Source: Marinomonas sp. CT5 (GTDB taxonomy: Bacteria > Pseudomonadota > Gammaproteobacteria > Pseudomonadales > Marinomonadaceae). From it: DNA of 57,016 nt. The notes beneath the pieces are model-generated. The model did no database searches. It was not told the DNA's origin and was given only the letters and a program-made list of their open reading frames with translations. The stretch is taken from positions 451,204 to 508,219 of the forward strand of contig NZ_CP025572.1 in assembly GCF_018336975.1 (NCBI RefSeq). The letters are read 5' to 3'. Each line of letters starts with the position of its first letter. The stretch's first letter is position 1. A program made the position numbers and the translations under genes. This document shows positions 33,668 to 43,306 of the stretch, in pieces.

Positions 33668-35746
33668 ATGTCTAATTCTCAGGAACTTCCTTTTGATGAT
33701 GTCATTGAAGTCGCTGGTGATAATCCGATTCAACCCGATGAGGTTGCCGAGCGTTTTTCTTATACTCCTATTGATCATATAAGCCATTTTATTGGCATTG
33801 GAGTGTCGTTACTCTATTTAGTTGCCGCAGGAGCAACGTTATGGGAAGTGGTCGCACGTTATGTCTTTAATGCCCCAACTCAGTGGGCATTTGAAGTGGT
33901 AATGGTGTTGTGCGCTGCTACTTGGATGTTATCTGCTGGTTTTATCACGTTAAAACAACGTCATATTGGTATTACCGTTATACATAATATGGTATCTGCC
34001 CGAGCTAAATGGCGTTTAGATCTTTTTGCCATGATCGTTGGCATCATGGCGCTATTTTTGTTGTTGTCCGATGCCTCTTTGCGTGCCTATTTGGCTATTG
34101 ATCATATTGAAAGAGCAGGGAGTGCCTTTAACTCACCTATGCCAATGGTGTTGAAAACATTATTGCTGTTGGGCGGTTTGCTCTATCTAGCACAATTGAC
34201 CGTTAATTTATGGCGGCATGTGCAAAGTTCTTGGGCCAAAACCTTGGTTAAGTTAGTTGGCCTATTTATGGCACTTTATTTCATTAATGGGGCACTGGCT
34301 TATATTTCTGGGCCTGGTTCTATCTTTGATGCTACCAGTGGTTATTTCTCATCTATTGGCGCGGCGCTCGACCCAAGTCAGACGTTAAATATGCGTTCAT
34401 ACAGTCTTGGCGTTATTTCTCTGATCATGGTGGCAATGCTTATTTCACTGATGATGACTGGAATGCCATTAGGTATTGTGACGCTTATTGTTTCGGTGGT
34501 GATGGCGATTGCATTTTTCGGGCCGCGTGGTTTGTATTTGGTGTCTGCTAATACGGCTTCTTTACTGGATCATTACACTCTGATTGCCATTCCATTCTTT
34601 GTTCTGATGGCCTCCATTTTGGAAAAATCTGGTATAGCCGAAGACTTGTTTGATGCCATGTCTATTTTCGCCGGTAATTTGCGTGGTGGTGTTGCCGTTC
34701 AAACTGTGGTTGTTGCTGTCATTTTGGCCGCCATGTCGGGTGTGATGGGGGGCGAAATCGTAATGTTGGGGTTAGTCGCCTTACCGCAAATGTTACGTTT
34801 GGGCTATAACCGAAAAATGGCAATAGGGCTTATTTGTGCGGCTGGCGCTTTAGCTACCTTAATTCCACCTTCCATTATCATGATTGTTTATGGTTTGTCG
34901 GCGGAAGTAGGGATTGGTGATTTGTTTATGGCGGGGGCTATTCCCGGTGTCATGTTGGCTGTCTTTTACGCACTGTATGTTCTTGTTCGTGTACATATCA
35001 ATCCTTCTATGGCACCAACGGCGAAGGAAGTTGCAGAACTAACAGGCGAAGAAAATAAGTTATCTAGAGCCCGATTAAATGCGGTTATGTTAAGTATTTT
35101 GCTTATTGGTAGCGTAATGGGGTCCATTTATGCCGGTGTTGCTTCTATTACCGAAGCGGCTGCTTTAGGTGCTCTTGGTGCCATGATTGTTTCTGCGGTT
35201 CGTCATGAATTTAAGTGGTCCATGCTAAAGGCTTCTTTGGTGGGTTCAATGTCGACGGTTGGCACCATTATCTGGTTAGTGCTTGGTTCGGTCTCCTTCG
35301 TTGGGATTTTTAACTTAATCGGCGGGGCAGAATTTATGCGCTCGTTGTTTATGAATCTAGGCTTGCCTGCCATTGGGGTGATTCTGGTAATGATGCTGAT
35401 TTTGGTCATCCTTGGCACCTTTATGGAATGGATTGCGATTGTCTTAATTACCGTTCCTGTCTTTGCTCCTGTGGTGATGTCTTTGGCACCAGAGCTGGGG
35501 CTTACCGCTGATCAAGCGAAAGTATGGTTTGGTATTTTGTTCGTACTGAATATTCAGATTTATTTCTTATCACCGCCATTCGGGCCTGCTTGTTTTTGGC
35601 TTAAGTCGGTTGCTCCCAAAGATGTGACATTACAAGAAATATTTATGTCTGTTTTGCCTTTCATCGCGATTCAAATAGTAGGACTTATTTTGGTGATGGC
35701 TTTCCCTCAAATAGCCCTTTGGCTGCCTGAAACACTTGGAAGTTAA
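33668..35746 (+). CDS. TRAP transporter fused permease subunits (DctQM)
   Basis: A 692-residue fusion. The first part (about residues 35-200) is DctQ-like, with VVARYVFNAPTQWAFEVVMVL and KQRHIGITVIHNM. A linker with extra membrane spans follows, then DctM from about residue 250 to the end (AIPFFVLMASILEKSG, AAMSGVMGGEIVMLG, AAGALATLIPPSIIMIVYGL, ASITEAAALGALG, YFLSPPFGPACFWLKSVAP). Fusion of Q and M occurs in a subset of TRAP systems. About 118 nt separate it from dctP. Start ATG 33668 follows AAGGTGAGG. Confidence 0.92.
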   Translation: MSNSQELPFDDVIEVAGDNPIQPDEVAERFSYTPIDHISHFIGIGVSLLYLVAAGATLWEVVARYVFNAPTQWAFEVVMVLCAATWMLSAGFITLKQRHIGITVIHNMVSARAKWRLDLFAMIVGIMALFLLLSDASLRAYLAIDHIERAGSAFNSPMPMVLKTLLLLGGLLYLAQLTVNLWRHVQSSWAKTLVKLVGLFMALYFINGALAYISGPGSIFDATSGYFSSIGAALDPSQTLNMRSYSLGVISLIMVAMLISLMMTGMPLGIVTLIVSVVMAIAFFGPRGLYLVSANTASLLDHYTLIAIPFFVLMASILEKSGIAEDLFDAMSIFAGNLRGGVAVQTVVVAVILAAMSGVMGGEIVMLGLVALPQMLRLGYNRKMAIGLICAAGALATLIPPSIIMIVYGLSAEVGIGDLFMAGAIPGVMLAVFYALYVLVRVHINPSMAPTAKEVAELTGEENKLSRARLNAVMLSILLIGSVMGSIYAGVASITEAAALGALGAMIVSAVRHEFKWSMLKASLVGSMSTVGTIIWLVLGSVSFVGIFNLIGGAEFMRSLFMNLGLPAIGVILVMMLILVILGTFMEWIAIVLITVPVFAPVVMSLAPELGLTADQAKVWFGILFVLNIQIYFLSPPFGPACFWLKSVAPKDVTLQEIFMSVLPFIAIQIVGLILVMAFPQIALWLPETLGS

Positions 35747-35760
35747 TTAAGGAGAATTTT

Positions 35761-35883
35761 ATGGTCGGTAAAGATGATCAGTCTGATGTAAATCGTTATG
35801 GCTTTGCTCCTTGGATTGCTGGTGGAGTCATGGCGGCTGCGTTAATCATTTGCATGTTTGCTTTGGCCGCAGGATTTGCCTAG
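35761..35883 (+). CDS. Single-span membrane microprotein in the TRAP operon
   Basis: A 40-residue ORF. The N-terminus is charged and polar (MVGKDDQSDVNRYGFAPW), and a hydrophobic helix of about 22 residues rich in Ala, Ile and Met runs to the end. AAGGAG lies 6 nt before the ATG, and the gene begins 14 nt after the permease stop with the same orientation. A strong ribosome-binding site, one membrane span and no overlap with other genes support a real gene. It may be an accessory subunit of the fused DctQM permease, but I know of no described family to name. Confidence 0.75.
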   Translation: MVGKDDQSDVNRYGFAPWIAGGVMAAALIICMFALAAGFA

Positions 35884-35977
35884 CCCAAGTTAAACAACAC
35901 TTTTCATATATAAATTACGCTTGTCTGCTGATTAAGAAATTAATCAGTACAGACAGCTTTTGTCAGGAGATTTTGTT

Positions 35978-37249
35978 ATGTCACGTATTCAAGCTATCGA
36001 AATTACACCTATTGCCTTTCGTGATCCGCCATTACTGAATGTGTACGGCATTCATGAAGCGTGGGCATTACGTACCATCATTGAAATCAAAACAGAGAAT
36101 GGTCTGTATGGTTTGGGTGAAAGTTATGGTGATGAGCAAACCATCAGCCAATTACAACAAGTTGCGCCTTACTTGGTTGATATGGATGTTTTTCAAATGA
36201 ATCTGATTCGTCAGAAAATTGAACAAGTGATTACCTTGCCAGATCCTAAATCAGGATTAGAGATAGCGCCGGGCACATTAGGCGCCACAACCGTACCACG
36301 AATTTATTCGGCTTTTGAAGTGGCCTGCTTAGACCTAGTTGGCAAAATCACAGGCCGTCCTGTGTGTGATTTGCTGGGTGGGAAAGTGCGTGATTCCGTG
36401 TCCTACAGTGCTTACTTATTTTATAAGTACGAACGTCATGGGTTTACTAATGATCCGTGGGTAGATTCTTGGGGGGAAGCATTAACGCCAGCAGGAATCG
36501 TCAAGCAAGCTAAAAAAATGATTGATCAATATGGTTTTCAATCCATCAAATTAAAAGCGGGTGTATTTGAACCAGAACAAGAAATCGAAGCGTTACGAGC
36601 ATTGCGAGAGGCTTTTCCAAGTCATCCTTTACGCATTGATCCAAATGGCGGTTGGACAGTTGAAACAACCAAAACGCTGTTAAAAGAGTTTGATGATGGA
36701 CTATTGCAGTACTTGGAAGATCCTGCGCCCGGTAAAGAAGCGATGGGACAAGTGAGCGCTATCACCGACATCCCTCTAGCAACCAATATGTGTGTCATTG
36801 GCTTTTTTGATTTACCTAAAGCCATTGAGTTAGACGCAGTACAGGTCATTTTATCCGATCACCATTACTGGGGTGGTCTTAAAGCAACCCACGATCTTGC
36901 GCAAATTTGTAAAACATGGGGGATCGGTCTCTCCATGCACTCAAATTCTCATTTAGGCATCAGTCTTATGGCGATGACGCACGCCGCATCGGCAATCGAA
37001 AACCTGACATACGCATGTGACACCCATTATCCGTGGCAAGAAGAAGAAGTCATAAAGGGTGGCAAAATCCAATTTGAAAACGGTGCTGTTGTGGTGCCCG
37101 ACAAACCGGGTTTGGGTGTTGAGCTGGACCGCGAAGCATTGGCAATACTCGCTGAAAACTACAAAAACTGTGGTATTAGAGCCCGTGATGATGTGAGTGA
37201 AATGCGCAAATATGAACCCGACTGGAAAGGTACAGTACCGCGTTTTTAG
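35978..37249 (+). CDS. Glucarate dehydratase-related enolase superfamily protein
   Basis: 423 residues. Enolase-superfamily residues in order: KxK in SIKLKAG, metal ligands Asp in RIDPNGG, Glu in YLEDP and Asn in ATNM, then Asp in SDHHYW and the catalytic His in MHSNSHLG. This is the glucarate dehydratase subgroup, which forms 5-keto-4-deoxyglucarate. ATG 35978 with AGGAG 8 nt upstream is preferred over a TTG at 35960. It is clearly diverged from the second paralogue at 38325, so the two may prefer different aldarates (glucarate, galactarate, idarate) or one may be a GudX-like partner. Confidence 0.85.
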   Translation: MSRIQAIEITPIAFRDPPLLNVYGIHEAWALRTIIEIKTENGLYGLGESYGDEQTISQLQQVAPYLVDMDVFQMNLIRQKIEQVITLPDPKSGLEIAPGTLGATTVPRIYSAFEVACLDLVGKITGRPVCDLLGGKVRDSVSYSAYLFYKYERHGFTNDPWVDSWGEALTPAGIVKQAKKMIDQYGFQSIKLKAGVFEPEQEIEALRALREAFPSHPLRIDPNGGWTVETTKTLLKEFDDGLLQYLEDPAPGKEAMGQVSAITDIPLATNMCVIGFFDLPKAIELDAVQVILSDHHYWGGLKATHDLAQICKTWGIGLSMHSNSHLGISLMAMTHAASAIENLTYACDTHYPWQEEEVIKGGKIQFENGAVVVPDKPGLGVELDREALAILAENYKNCGIRARDDVSEMRKYEPDWKGTVPRF

Positions 37250-37345
37250 TAATCGATTTAACTAATGAGCATGGGTGTTAACCCGTCCAAACAAAATACA
37301 GCACCCTGCAGGGTAGTCTAAATAATATATAAGAGGGAATAAAAT

Positions 37346-38257
37346 ATGGCTTTTTCGGTTGAACAAATGAGAGCAGCACTGAGTGACGGACTATTGTCCT
37401 TTCCGGTAACCGATTTTGATGCGAATGGTAAATTCAATGCAGAGACATTTCGTATACGTCTAGAGTCTTTTATCGAGCATGGCGTATCGTCTATTTTTGT
37501 TGCTGGTGGAACAGGGGAATTTTTCTCTCTAGATGAAGATGATTATCGTCAAATTGTCGAATTATCGGTTGCCACAGTAAAAGGTCGCGTGCCAGTAATT
37601 GCTTCTGCGGGTCGCAGTGTGGCAGATGCTAAAAAGTATGTGGCGATTGCTGATGCGGCGGGTTGTGATGGTATTTTATTGATGCCTCCTTTCCTGACTG
37701 AGTGTCCAGAAGATGGGATTGTGGAATACGCTAGTCAAATCATGGCATCCAGCAAAACACATTTTATTTATTACAACCGTGGTAATGGCATTTTAACGGC
37801 TGAAAACGTAAAAGCATTGGCAACGGCGAATCCAAATATGGTGGCCCTAAAAGACGGTGTCGGCAACATTGCTGCATTAAACGACACCATCAAAACCGTA
37901 GGCGATCGTTTGGTTTATATTGGTGGTGTGCCAACGGCTGAAATCTTCGCCGAAGCCTATTTGTCTATTGGCGTAAATACCTACTCTTCTGCTGTGTTTA
38001 ACTTTATGCCAGAACTGGCAAACAAGTTTTATAAAGCATTGCGTGCTGGTGATCAGGCTGTGGTGACGGCAATCATTAAAGACTTTTTTATTCCATTCTG
38101 TCGTTTGCGTGATCGCAAAAAAGGCTATGCCGTTAGCCTAATTAAAGCCGGCGCTACCTTGATGGGACGTAGTGCAGGCAAGGTTCGAGCGCCACTAACT
38201 ATGCCTACAGCAAGCGAAATGGCAGAGTTAGAAGCGATCATCAAGAAAAACTCATGA
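37346..38257 (+). CDS. kdgD: 5-dehydro-4-deoxyglucarate dehydratase
   Basis: A 303-residue class I aldolase-fold enzyme (DapA/NAL superfamily) converting 5-keto-4-deoxyglucarate to 2,5-dioxopentanoate with loss of water and CO2. The Schiff-base lysine is Lys169 in MVALKDGVGN, and Tyr142/143 lie in HFIYYNRG; the GGTGEFFSLDEDDY loop is typical of KdgD. The length matches the family. It sits between the two glucarate dehydratase genes and upstream of the semialdehyde dehydrogenase, giving a complete route to 2-oxoglutarate. Confidence 0.92.
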   Translation: MAFSVEQMRAALSDGLLSFPVTDFDANGKFNAETFRIRLESFIEHGVSSIFVAGGTGEFFSLDEDDYRQIVELSVATVKGRVPVIASAGRSVADAKKYVAIADAAGCDGILLMPPFLTECPEDGIVEYASQIMASSKTHFIYYNRGNGILTAENVKALATANPNMVALKDGVGNIAALNDTIKTVGDRLVYIGGVPTAEIFAEAYLSIGVNTYSSAVFNFMPELANKFYKALRAGDQAVVTAIIKDFFIPFCRLRDRKKGYAVSLIKAGATLMGRSAGKVRAPLTMPTASEMAELEAIIKKNS

Positions 38258-38324
38258 CAATTTAGAGTAGGTTGGGTTGAATAATTCAGCCTACTCATTT
38301 TTTGATAAGGCGGAGACTCGCGCT

Positions 38325-39650
38325 ATGTTTACAACAATAAAAAAAATGCAGGTTATACCTGTTGCAGGTCACGATAGTTTTTTATTAAACCTAAGTGGTG
38401 GCCATGCGCCTTGGTTTATTCGTACCGTTGTCGTATTAGAAGATAACGATGGCAATATTGGCCTAGGTGAAGTGCCTGCTACCGATAAAATCATTTCCAC
38501 TCTTGAAGAATGTCGAATGCTGGTAGAAGGTAAAAGCGTCGGCAAATGGAAAAGTATTATCAGTGATATTCGCAGTGCCACATCCGGTAAATCGGATGAT
38601 GTACGTGGCAATCAAACTTTCGATCTAAGAACCGCTGTGCATGTTATTACCGCTATTGAATCTGCATTGTTAGACTTAGCGGGTCAGAATATGGGCTTGC
38701 CGGTAGTCGATTTATTAGGTCAGTATGGTAAGCAACGTAATGAAGTAGAGGCGCTAGGCTATTTATTCTTCTTGGGTGATCATCGCAAAACGAATTTGCC
38801 TTACCTGACCTACGATAATCCAGTCGATGAGTGGGATTTAGTACGCAGCCAAGAAGCCGTAACCCCAGAATCCATTGCCACATTAGCAAAAGCGGCTTAT
38901 GCCCGTTATGGCTTTAAAGATTTCAAATTAAAAGGCGGCGTGTTAGATGGTCATCAAGAAGCAGAATGCATTGCCGCTCTGTATGAAGCCTTCCCTAATG
39001 CACGATTAACGCTGGATCCTAATGGTGCTTGGACACTAGACCAAGCAGTTGAATACCTTACGCCTATCAAACATATGTTGAGTTACGCGGAAGACCCTTG
39101 TGGCCAAGAAGGTGCTTGGTCTGGTCGTGAAACCATGTCTGAATTTAAACGTAGAACAGGTTTGAAAACCGCGACGAACATGATCGCCACAGACTGGAAA
39201 CAGCTGAAAAACGCCGTTCGTCTTGATTCTGTTGATATTCCTTTAGCTGATTGTCATTTCTGGACAATGCAAGGGGCGGTTGCCGTTGGCGAGTTATGTC
39301 ATGAATGGGGCATGACATGGGGTTCTCACAGTAATAACCATTTTGATATCTCCTTGGCGATGATGACCCATGTTGCTGCCGCCTGTCCCGGCGAAGTCAC
39401 GGCGATTGATACCCACTGGATTTGGCAAGATGGTCAACGAATCACCAAAGAACCACTAAAAATACGCAATGGCAAAATTAGTGTTCCGACCAAACCGGGT
39501 TTAGGTATTGAGCTGGATAGGGAAAAACTGATGCAAGCCCATGAGCTTTATAAAACCTTGACTCTCGGGCAACGAGACGACAGCTTGGCAATGCAATTCC
39601 TCATACCGGGTTGGACCTTTGATCCAAAGAAGTCTGCGCTTGTTAGATAG
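38325..39650 (+). CDS. gudD: Glucarate dehydratase
   Basis: 441 residues aligning well, from memory, with E. coli GudD over its whole length: KKMQVIPVAGHDSF, NQTFDLRTAVHVITAIESALLDL, FKLKGGVLDGHQEAE, TLDPNGAW, YAEDPCG, TATNMIATDW, WGSHSNNHFDISLAMMTHVAAA and the C-terminus LIPGWTFDPKK. All catalytic and metal residues are present. ATG 38325, with AAGG and CGGAG upstream, is better than a TTG at 38277. It converts D-glucarate (and L-idarate) to 5-keto-4-deoxyglucarate. Confidence 0.93.
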   Translation: MFTTIKKMQVIPVAGHDSFLLNLSGGHAPWFIRTVVVLEDNDGNIGLGEVPATDKIISTLEECRMLVEGKSVGKWKSIISDIRSATSGKSDDVRGNQTFDLRTAVHVITAIESALLDLAGQNMGLPVVDLLGQYGKQRNEVEALGYLFFLGDHRKTNLPYLTYDNPVDEWDLVRSQEAVTPESIATLAKAAYARYGFKDFKLKGGVLDGHQEAECIAALYEAFPNARLTLDPNGAWTLDQAVEYLTPIKHMLSYAEDPCGQEGAWSGRETMSEFKRRTGLKTATNMIATDWKQLKNAVRLDSVDIPLADCHFWTMQGAVAVGELCHEWGMTWGSHSNNHFDISLAMMTHVAAACPGEVTAIDTHWIWQDGQRITKEPLKIRNGKISVPTKPGLGIELDREKLMQAHELYKTLTLGQRDDSLAMQFLIPGWTFDPKKSALVR

Positions 39651-39776
39651 TTTAAGAGGAATACTTTGGTATATAGGTCTAAATACCGCGCTATTCAGAA
39701 TAATTTGTTAAAAGTGAACCCTGTTCACTTTTGTTTTTACGGCTTGCTTTTATTTTTTATAAAACTTAGGGGAAAC

Positions 39777-41363
39777 ATGGACACGAAAGAGCTTCTTAAA
39801 GGTACTTCATTGGTGGCCGGTAACGATATTACTGGTACTCAAAAAGCCATTTATGCAATTAATCCTGCGACAAACGAAACACTTGAACCAGCTTATCTCG
39901 GCGGTACTAAAGCTGATGTTGATCAAGCAGTTAGTGCTGCAAGGCGAGCTTTTGATGCGTATCGAGCCATCAGTACAGAAAAACGTGCCGCTTTCCTTGA
40001 ATGTATTGCTGATGAGATTTTAGCGCTAGGTGATGTGCTAGTAGAGCGTGCTATGGCGGAATCTGGTTTGCCAAAAGCGCGTATCGAAGGTGAGCGTGGC
40101 CGTACTATGGGCCAATTACGTTTGTTCGCTGACGTTGTTCGTTTGGGCAAAGCTACGGATGCTCGCATTGATCCTGCTATGCCAGATCGTACGCCATTGC
40201 CTCGCTCTGATTTGCGTTTCCAAAAAATTGCCTTAGGCCCAGTTGCGGTCTTTGGTGCAAGTAACTTCCCATTAGCTTTCTCTGTTGCTGGTGGTGATAC
40301 AGCGTCTGCATTGGCGGCAGGTTGTCCTGTTGTTGTAAAAGCACATTCAGCTCATCCTGGTACGTCTGAACTTGTTGGCCGCGCGATTACGGCAGCGGTT
40401 AAAAAATGCGGCCTGCCTGCTGGTGTGTTTTCTCTACTATATGGCTCTGGTCGTGAAATCGGCAGTGCTTTGGTTGAGCATCCTTCTATTAAAGCCGTCG
40501 GCTTTACTGGGTCTCGTAGTGGCGGCGTTGCGCTAATGAATATCGCGGCAAATCGTCCTGAGCCAATTCCTGTTTATGCAGAAATGAGCAGCATCAACCC
40601 AGTCTTTGTCATGCCTGAAAAGTTGTCCGCTGAAGCGCAAAGTGTGGCGAAAGGTTTTGTTGGTTCACTTACCATGGGCGCAGGTCAATTCTGTACAAAC
40701 CCAGGCATGGTTGTGCTGTTGAAAGGCGAAGCGGCGGATAGCTTTAAAGCGACGGTTGCCAGCGAAGTGCAAGTATTGGGTACACAAACCATGCTAACAC
40801 CTGGTATTTATCAAGCTTACTGTGAAGGTGTTGATAAACTGAATAAGAATTCAGCAGCGGCACTTTTGGCGAAAGGTAATGACAGAGATCAACCAAACCA
40901 GTGTTGCCCACATGTTTTTGCTACCAGTGCAAAAGCTTTCTTAGCTGACGCATCAATGGAAGACGAAGTATTTGGTTCAACGTCTTTGATTATCGAATGC
41001 GATACCTTGGATGAATACAAGGTGGTGGCTGAGCATTTAGAAGGTCAATTGACTGCAACTGTTCAAATGTCTGATGCGGATGTTGAAGCCGTTCGAGCTT
41101 TATTGCCAACTTTAGAACGTAAAGTGGGTCGTATCCTGTGTAATGGCTACCCAACTGGTGTAGAAGTTTGTCATTCTATGGTTCATGGCGGTCCTTTTCC
41201 TGCAACATCTGATAGCCGTTCAACGTCGGTAGGTAGCGCTGCAATTGATCGCTTCCTGCGCCCTGTTTGCTATCAAAATTTCCCTAGCTCATTGATCCCT
41301 GAGGCAATTCAAGATAAAAATCCCTTGAATATTCCTCAATTAGTGAATGGAAGGTTGGTATAA
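39777..41363 (+). CDS. Alpha-ketoglutarate semialdehyde dehydrogenase
   Basis: A 528-residue aldehyde dehydrogenase of the KGSADH group (AldH-type, longer than GabD). [49 protein letters not shown] and [10 protein letters not shown] with the catalytic Cys are characteristic. It oxidises 2,5-dioxopentanoate to 2-oxoglutarate, finishing the hexarate pathway. ATG 39777, with TTAGGGGA immediately upstream, is the start; a longer open frame to 39666 adds an unlikely hydrophobic leader. Confidence 0.9.
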   Translation: MDTKELLKGTSLVAGNDITGTQKAIYAINPATNETLEPAYLGGTKADVDQAVSAARRAFDAYRAISTEKRAAFLECIADEILALGDVLVERAMAESGLPKARIEGERGRTMGQLRLFADVVRLGKATDARIDPAMPDRTPLPRSDLRFQKIALGPVAVFGASNFPLAFSVAGGDTASALAAGCPVVVKAHSAHPGTSELVGRAITAAVKKCGLPAGVFSLLYGSGREIGSALVEHPSIKAVGFTGSRSGGVALMNIAANRPEPIPVYAEMSSINPVFVMPEKLSAEAQSVAKGFVGSLTMGAGQFCTNPGMVVLLKGEAADSFKATVASEVQVLGTQTMLTPGIYQAYCEGVDKLNKNSAAALLAKGNDRDQPNQCCPHVFATSAKAFLADASMEDEVFGSTSLIIECDTLDEYKVVAEHLEGQLTATVQMSDADVEAVRALLPTLERKVGRILCNGYPTGVEVCHSMVHGGPFPATSDSRSTSVGSAAIDRFLRPVCYQNFPSSLIPEAIQDKNPLNIPQLVNGRLV

Positions 41364-41390
41364 AATAGACTTTTAAATTTATAGATGGAG

Positions 41391-41427
41391 CACTCTATTA
41401 ACCAAGGTGGTTTGAGAGTGTTTTTTT
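41391..41427 (+). terminator. Terminator-like hairpin between KGSADH and AEC transporter genes
   Basis: CACTCT (41391-41396) pairs with AGAGTG (41415-41420), with partial pairing inside the loop, and is followed by seven T. It ends 10 nt before the AEC start, so it may only attenuate transcription. Confidence 0.6.
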
Positions 41428-41436
41428 AGGGAGTCT

Positions 41437-42378
41437 ATGTTTTTAGATACGCAAAGCGTGATTTTGCATGTCGCTGCACCTGTATTATTAATGATCGCAA
41501 TGGGCGCTTTTCTGCGCCGAATTCAGTTAATAAATGACGATTTTATTCTGGTGAGTTCGCGATTTGTTTTTAAGGTTTCAATGCCTGTGCTGTTCTTCTT
41601 TGGCATGTTGGGTAACAACTTAAATGGGCTAATCAGTGTCAATTTAGCCGCCTACTTTATTGCGGCCATATTGTTAACCTTTTTAATGACTTGGTGGTTG
41701 GCAATAAAACTCAATATTCCCGAACGGCAACGAGGCGTTTTTGTGCAAATCGCTTTTCGTGGTAATTGTGGGGTTTTCAGTGTTGCGCTTGTGGTTAATA
41801 TGTTTGGTCAAGAGGGGGTTGCGCTTGGTGGTGTGATGTCGGGCTTGAGTGTTCTGCTGTTTAATGTCTTGGCGGAAGTGATTTTAACGCGTTACAGCCA
41901 TGGTAAATTACAACTGGTTCCTGTTTTAAAAAGTCTATTTAAGAATTCTTTGATACTTGGCATTGTGTTGGGTGTGCTAGCCAATCTTATTAGTTTGAAA
42001 CTGCCCGCTTTTATTATGAAAACCGGTTTGTTAGTCGGTGGGTTATCTTTGCCTTTGGCATTGATTTGTATCGGTGGCTCGTTGGTGACCAGTGGTTTTA
42101 CCTTACCTAAACACTTCTCTATGGCGATTCTAAGCAAGGTCGCCATCAGTCCAATGTTGTTTACCAGTTTGGCGTATGTGCTTGGCTTTAGTCAGAAAGA
42201 ATTGCTGTTTTTGTTCGTTTTTCTCGCGGCGCCAACGGCGGCATCCGCGTATGTTACCGCTGTGGCAAAAGGGGACGATGGCAAATCAACGGCCAATGCC
42301 ATTGCCACCACAACCTTGGTTTCTTCCGTTGTTATTGTGGTTTGCGCGCCTATTATTATTCGCGTAACGGGTGGTTAA
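41437..42378 (+). CDS. AEC family transporter (auxin efflux carrier/malonate permease fold)
   Basis: A 313-residue inner-membrane protein with about ten spans. The N-terminal VAAPVLLMIAMGAFLRRI, the central FRGNCGVFSVAL loop and the late APTAASAYVTAVAKGDD are AEC landmarks. Members move organic anions. AGGGAGTCT precedes the start. It follows the hexarate operon after a terminator-like hairpin, so it could export or import a carboxylate linked to that pathway, but the substrate is unknown. Confidence 0.86.
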   Translation: MFLDTQSVILHVAAPVLLMIAMGAFLRRIQLINDDFILVSSRFVFKVSMPVLFFFGMLGNNLNGLISVNLAAYFIAAILLTFLMTWWLAIKLNIPERQRGVFVQIAFRGNCGVFSVALVVNMFGQEGVALGGVMSGLSVLLFNVLAEVILTRYSHGKLQLVPVLKSLFKNSLILGIVLGVLANLISLKLPAFIMKTGLLVGGLSLPLALICIGGSLVTSGFTLPKHFSMAILSKVAISPMLFTSLAYVLGFSQKELLFLFVFLAAPTAASAYVTAVAKGDDGKSTANAIATTTLVSSVVIVVCAPIIIRVTGG

Positions 42379-42393
42379 ACCAATAACCTACAT

Positions 42394-42433
42394 AAAAAAC
42401 GCGGTTTATCTTACAAGATGAACCGCGTTTTTT
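42394..42433. terminator. Bidirectional terminator between AEC gene and the oxygenase gene
   Basis: A 13-bp stem (AAAAAACGCGGTT / AACCGCGTTTTTT, 42394-42406 and 42421-42433) has A and T runs on both sides and lies between convergent genes. Confidence 0.88.
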
Positions 42434-42460
42434 GTCGAACGGTTGGCTAAGTTGTCAGTA

Positions 42461-43306
42461 CTACGCTGGTAATACTCCTAATTCAACTAAACGCTCATGT
42501 AGGTAGCTTTTCGCCGTGTGACGGGCTGACAAGACGACTTCAGGCTTTGGATGAAGGAACAAAGGCAAAGAAATACGTCCTTTGGTTTTGTCAGCCCCTT
42601 CTGGATTGATCACTCGGTGAGAGGTCGATGGGAAATACCCGCCAGAGGCTTCTTGTAACATGTCACCGATGTTGATGATTAAAGTGCCAAAATCACAAGG
42701 CACGTCCATCCAAGATCCGTCTTTGGCTTTTACCTGCAAGCCAGGTTCGTTTGCAGAAGGCAGAATGGTCAGTAAGTTGATGTCTTCATGTGCGCCGGCA
42801 CGAATGGCTCCTAGCTCTTCATCACCTTTTAGTGGCGGGTAATGTAGAACTCGCAATAGTGTTTGTTGGCTGCCTTCTACCATGCTGGAAAGAGGCTGTG
42901 AGTAGTGCATCGCAACGTCCGCTGGGGAATGTTTTTCTACCCATCCAAGCAACTCTTCCGCCAAACTAATGGCTTCGCCATAGTATTGCTCTAGAAGTGG
43001 CTTTTGCTTTTCTGGACATTGTCCCCAAGGGTAGTAATGGAAGTATTCTTTTATGTCGCGCTTGGTGTGGCCTTTGGCTGTTTCCGCAGCCTTCGGCGAA
43101 AAATAACCATCTTGTGGACCAACATTATAGCGATAATCGTATTTGCTCTCGTCTGCGAAAAACGCTTCCCAATCTTTGTAAATGGCGCTAACCAATTCTT
43201 TTTTGATTGGGTGATTTTTAAGAACGCCAAACCCGGTTTCACGTAAAGATTTAACAAAGTCTTCAGCGGCGGTTGGGCTTGTGTAATCAACGGCTTTTAG
43301 TTGCAT
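42461..43306 (-). CDS. 2OG-Fe(II) oxygenase, isopenicillin N synthase-like
   Basis: 281 residues with a DIOX_N-like N-terminus (FVKSLRETGFGVLKNHPI) and a C-terminal double-stranded beta-helix. The iron ligands are His and Asp in AHEDINLLTIL and the distal His in STSHRVINPEG; the 2-oxoglutarate-binding Arg-x-Ser is in GRISLPLF. It would couple 2-oxoglutarate decarboxylation to substrate oxidation. Bacterial members of this group are mostly uncharacterised. It is a single gene facing the AEC gene. Confidence 0.87.
   Translation of the reverse strand: MQLKAVDYTSPTAAEDFVKSLRETGFGVLKNHPIKKELVSAIYKDWEAFFADESKYDYRYNVGPQDGYFSPKAAETAKGHTKRDIKEYFHYYPWGQCPEKQKPLLEQYYGEAISLAEELLGWVEKHSPADVAMHYSQPLSSMVEGSQQTLLRVLHYPPLKGDEELGAIRAGAHEDINLLTILPSANEPGLQVKAKDGSWMDVPCDFGTLIINIGDMLQEASGGYFPSTSHRVINPEGADKTKGRISLPLFLHPKPEVVLSARHTAKSYLHERLVELGVLPA

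Noticed and set aside
39666..39776. N-terminal extension of the ketoglutarate semialdehyde dehydrogenase frame
   Set aside because: The added residues are not ALDH-like, and a strong AGGGGA site sits just before ATG 39777.
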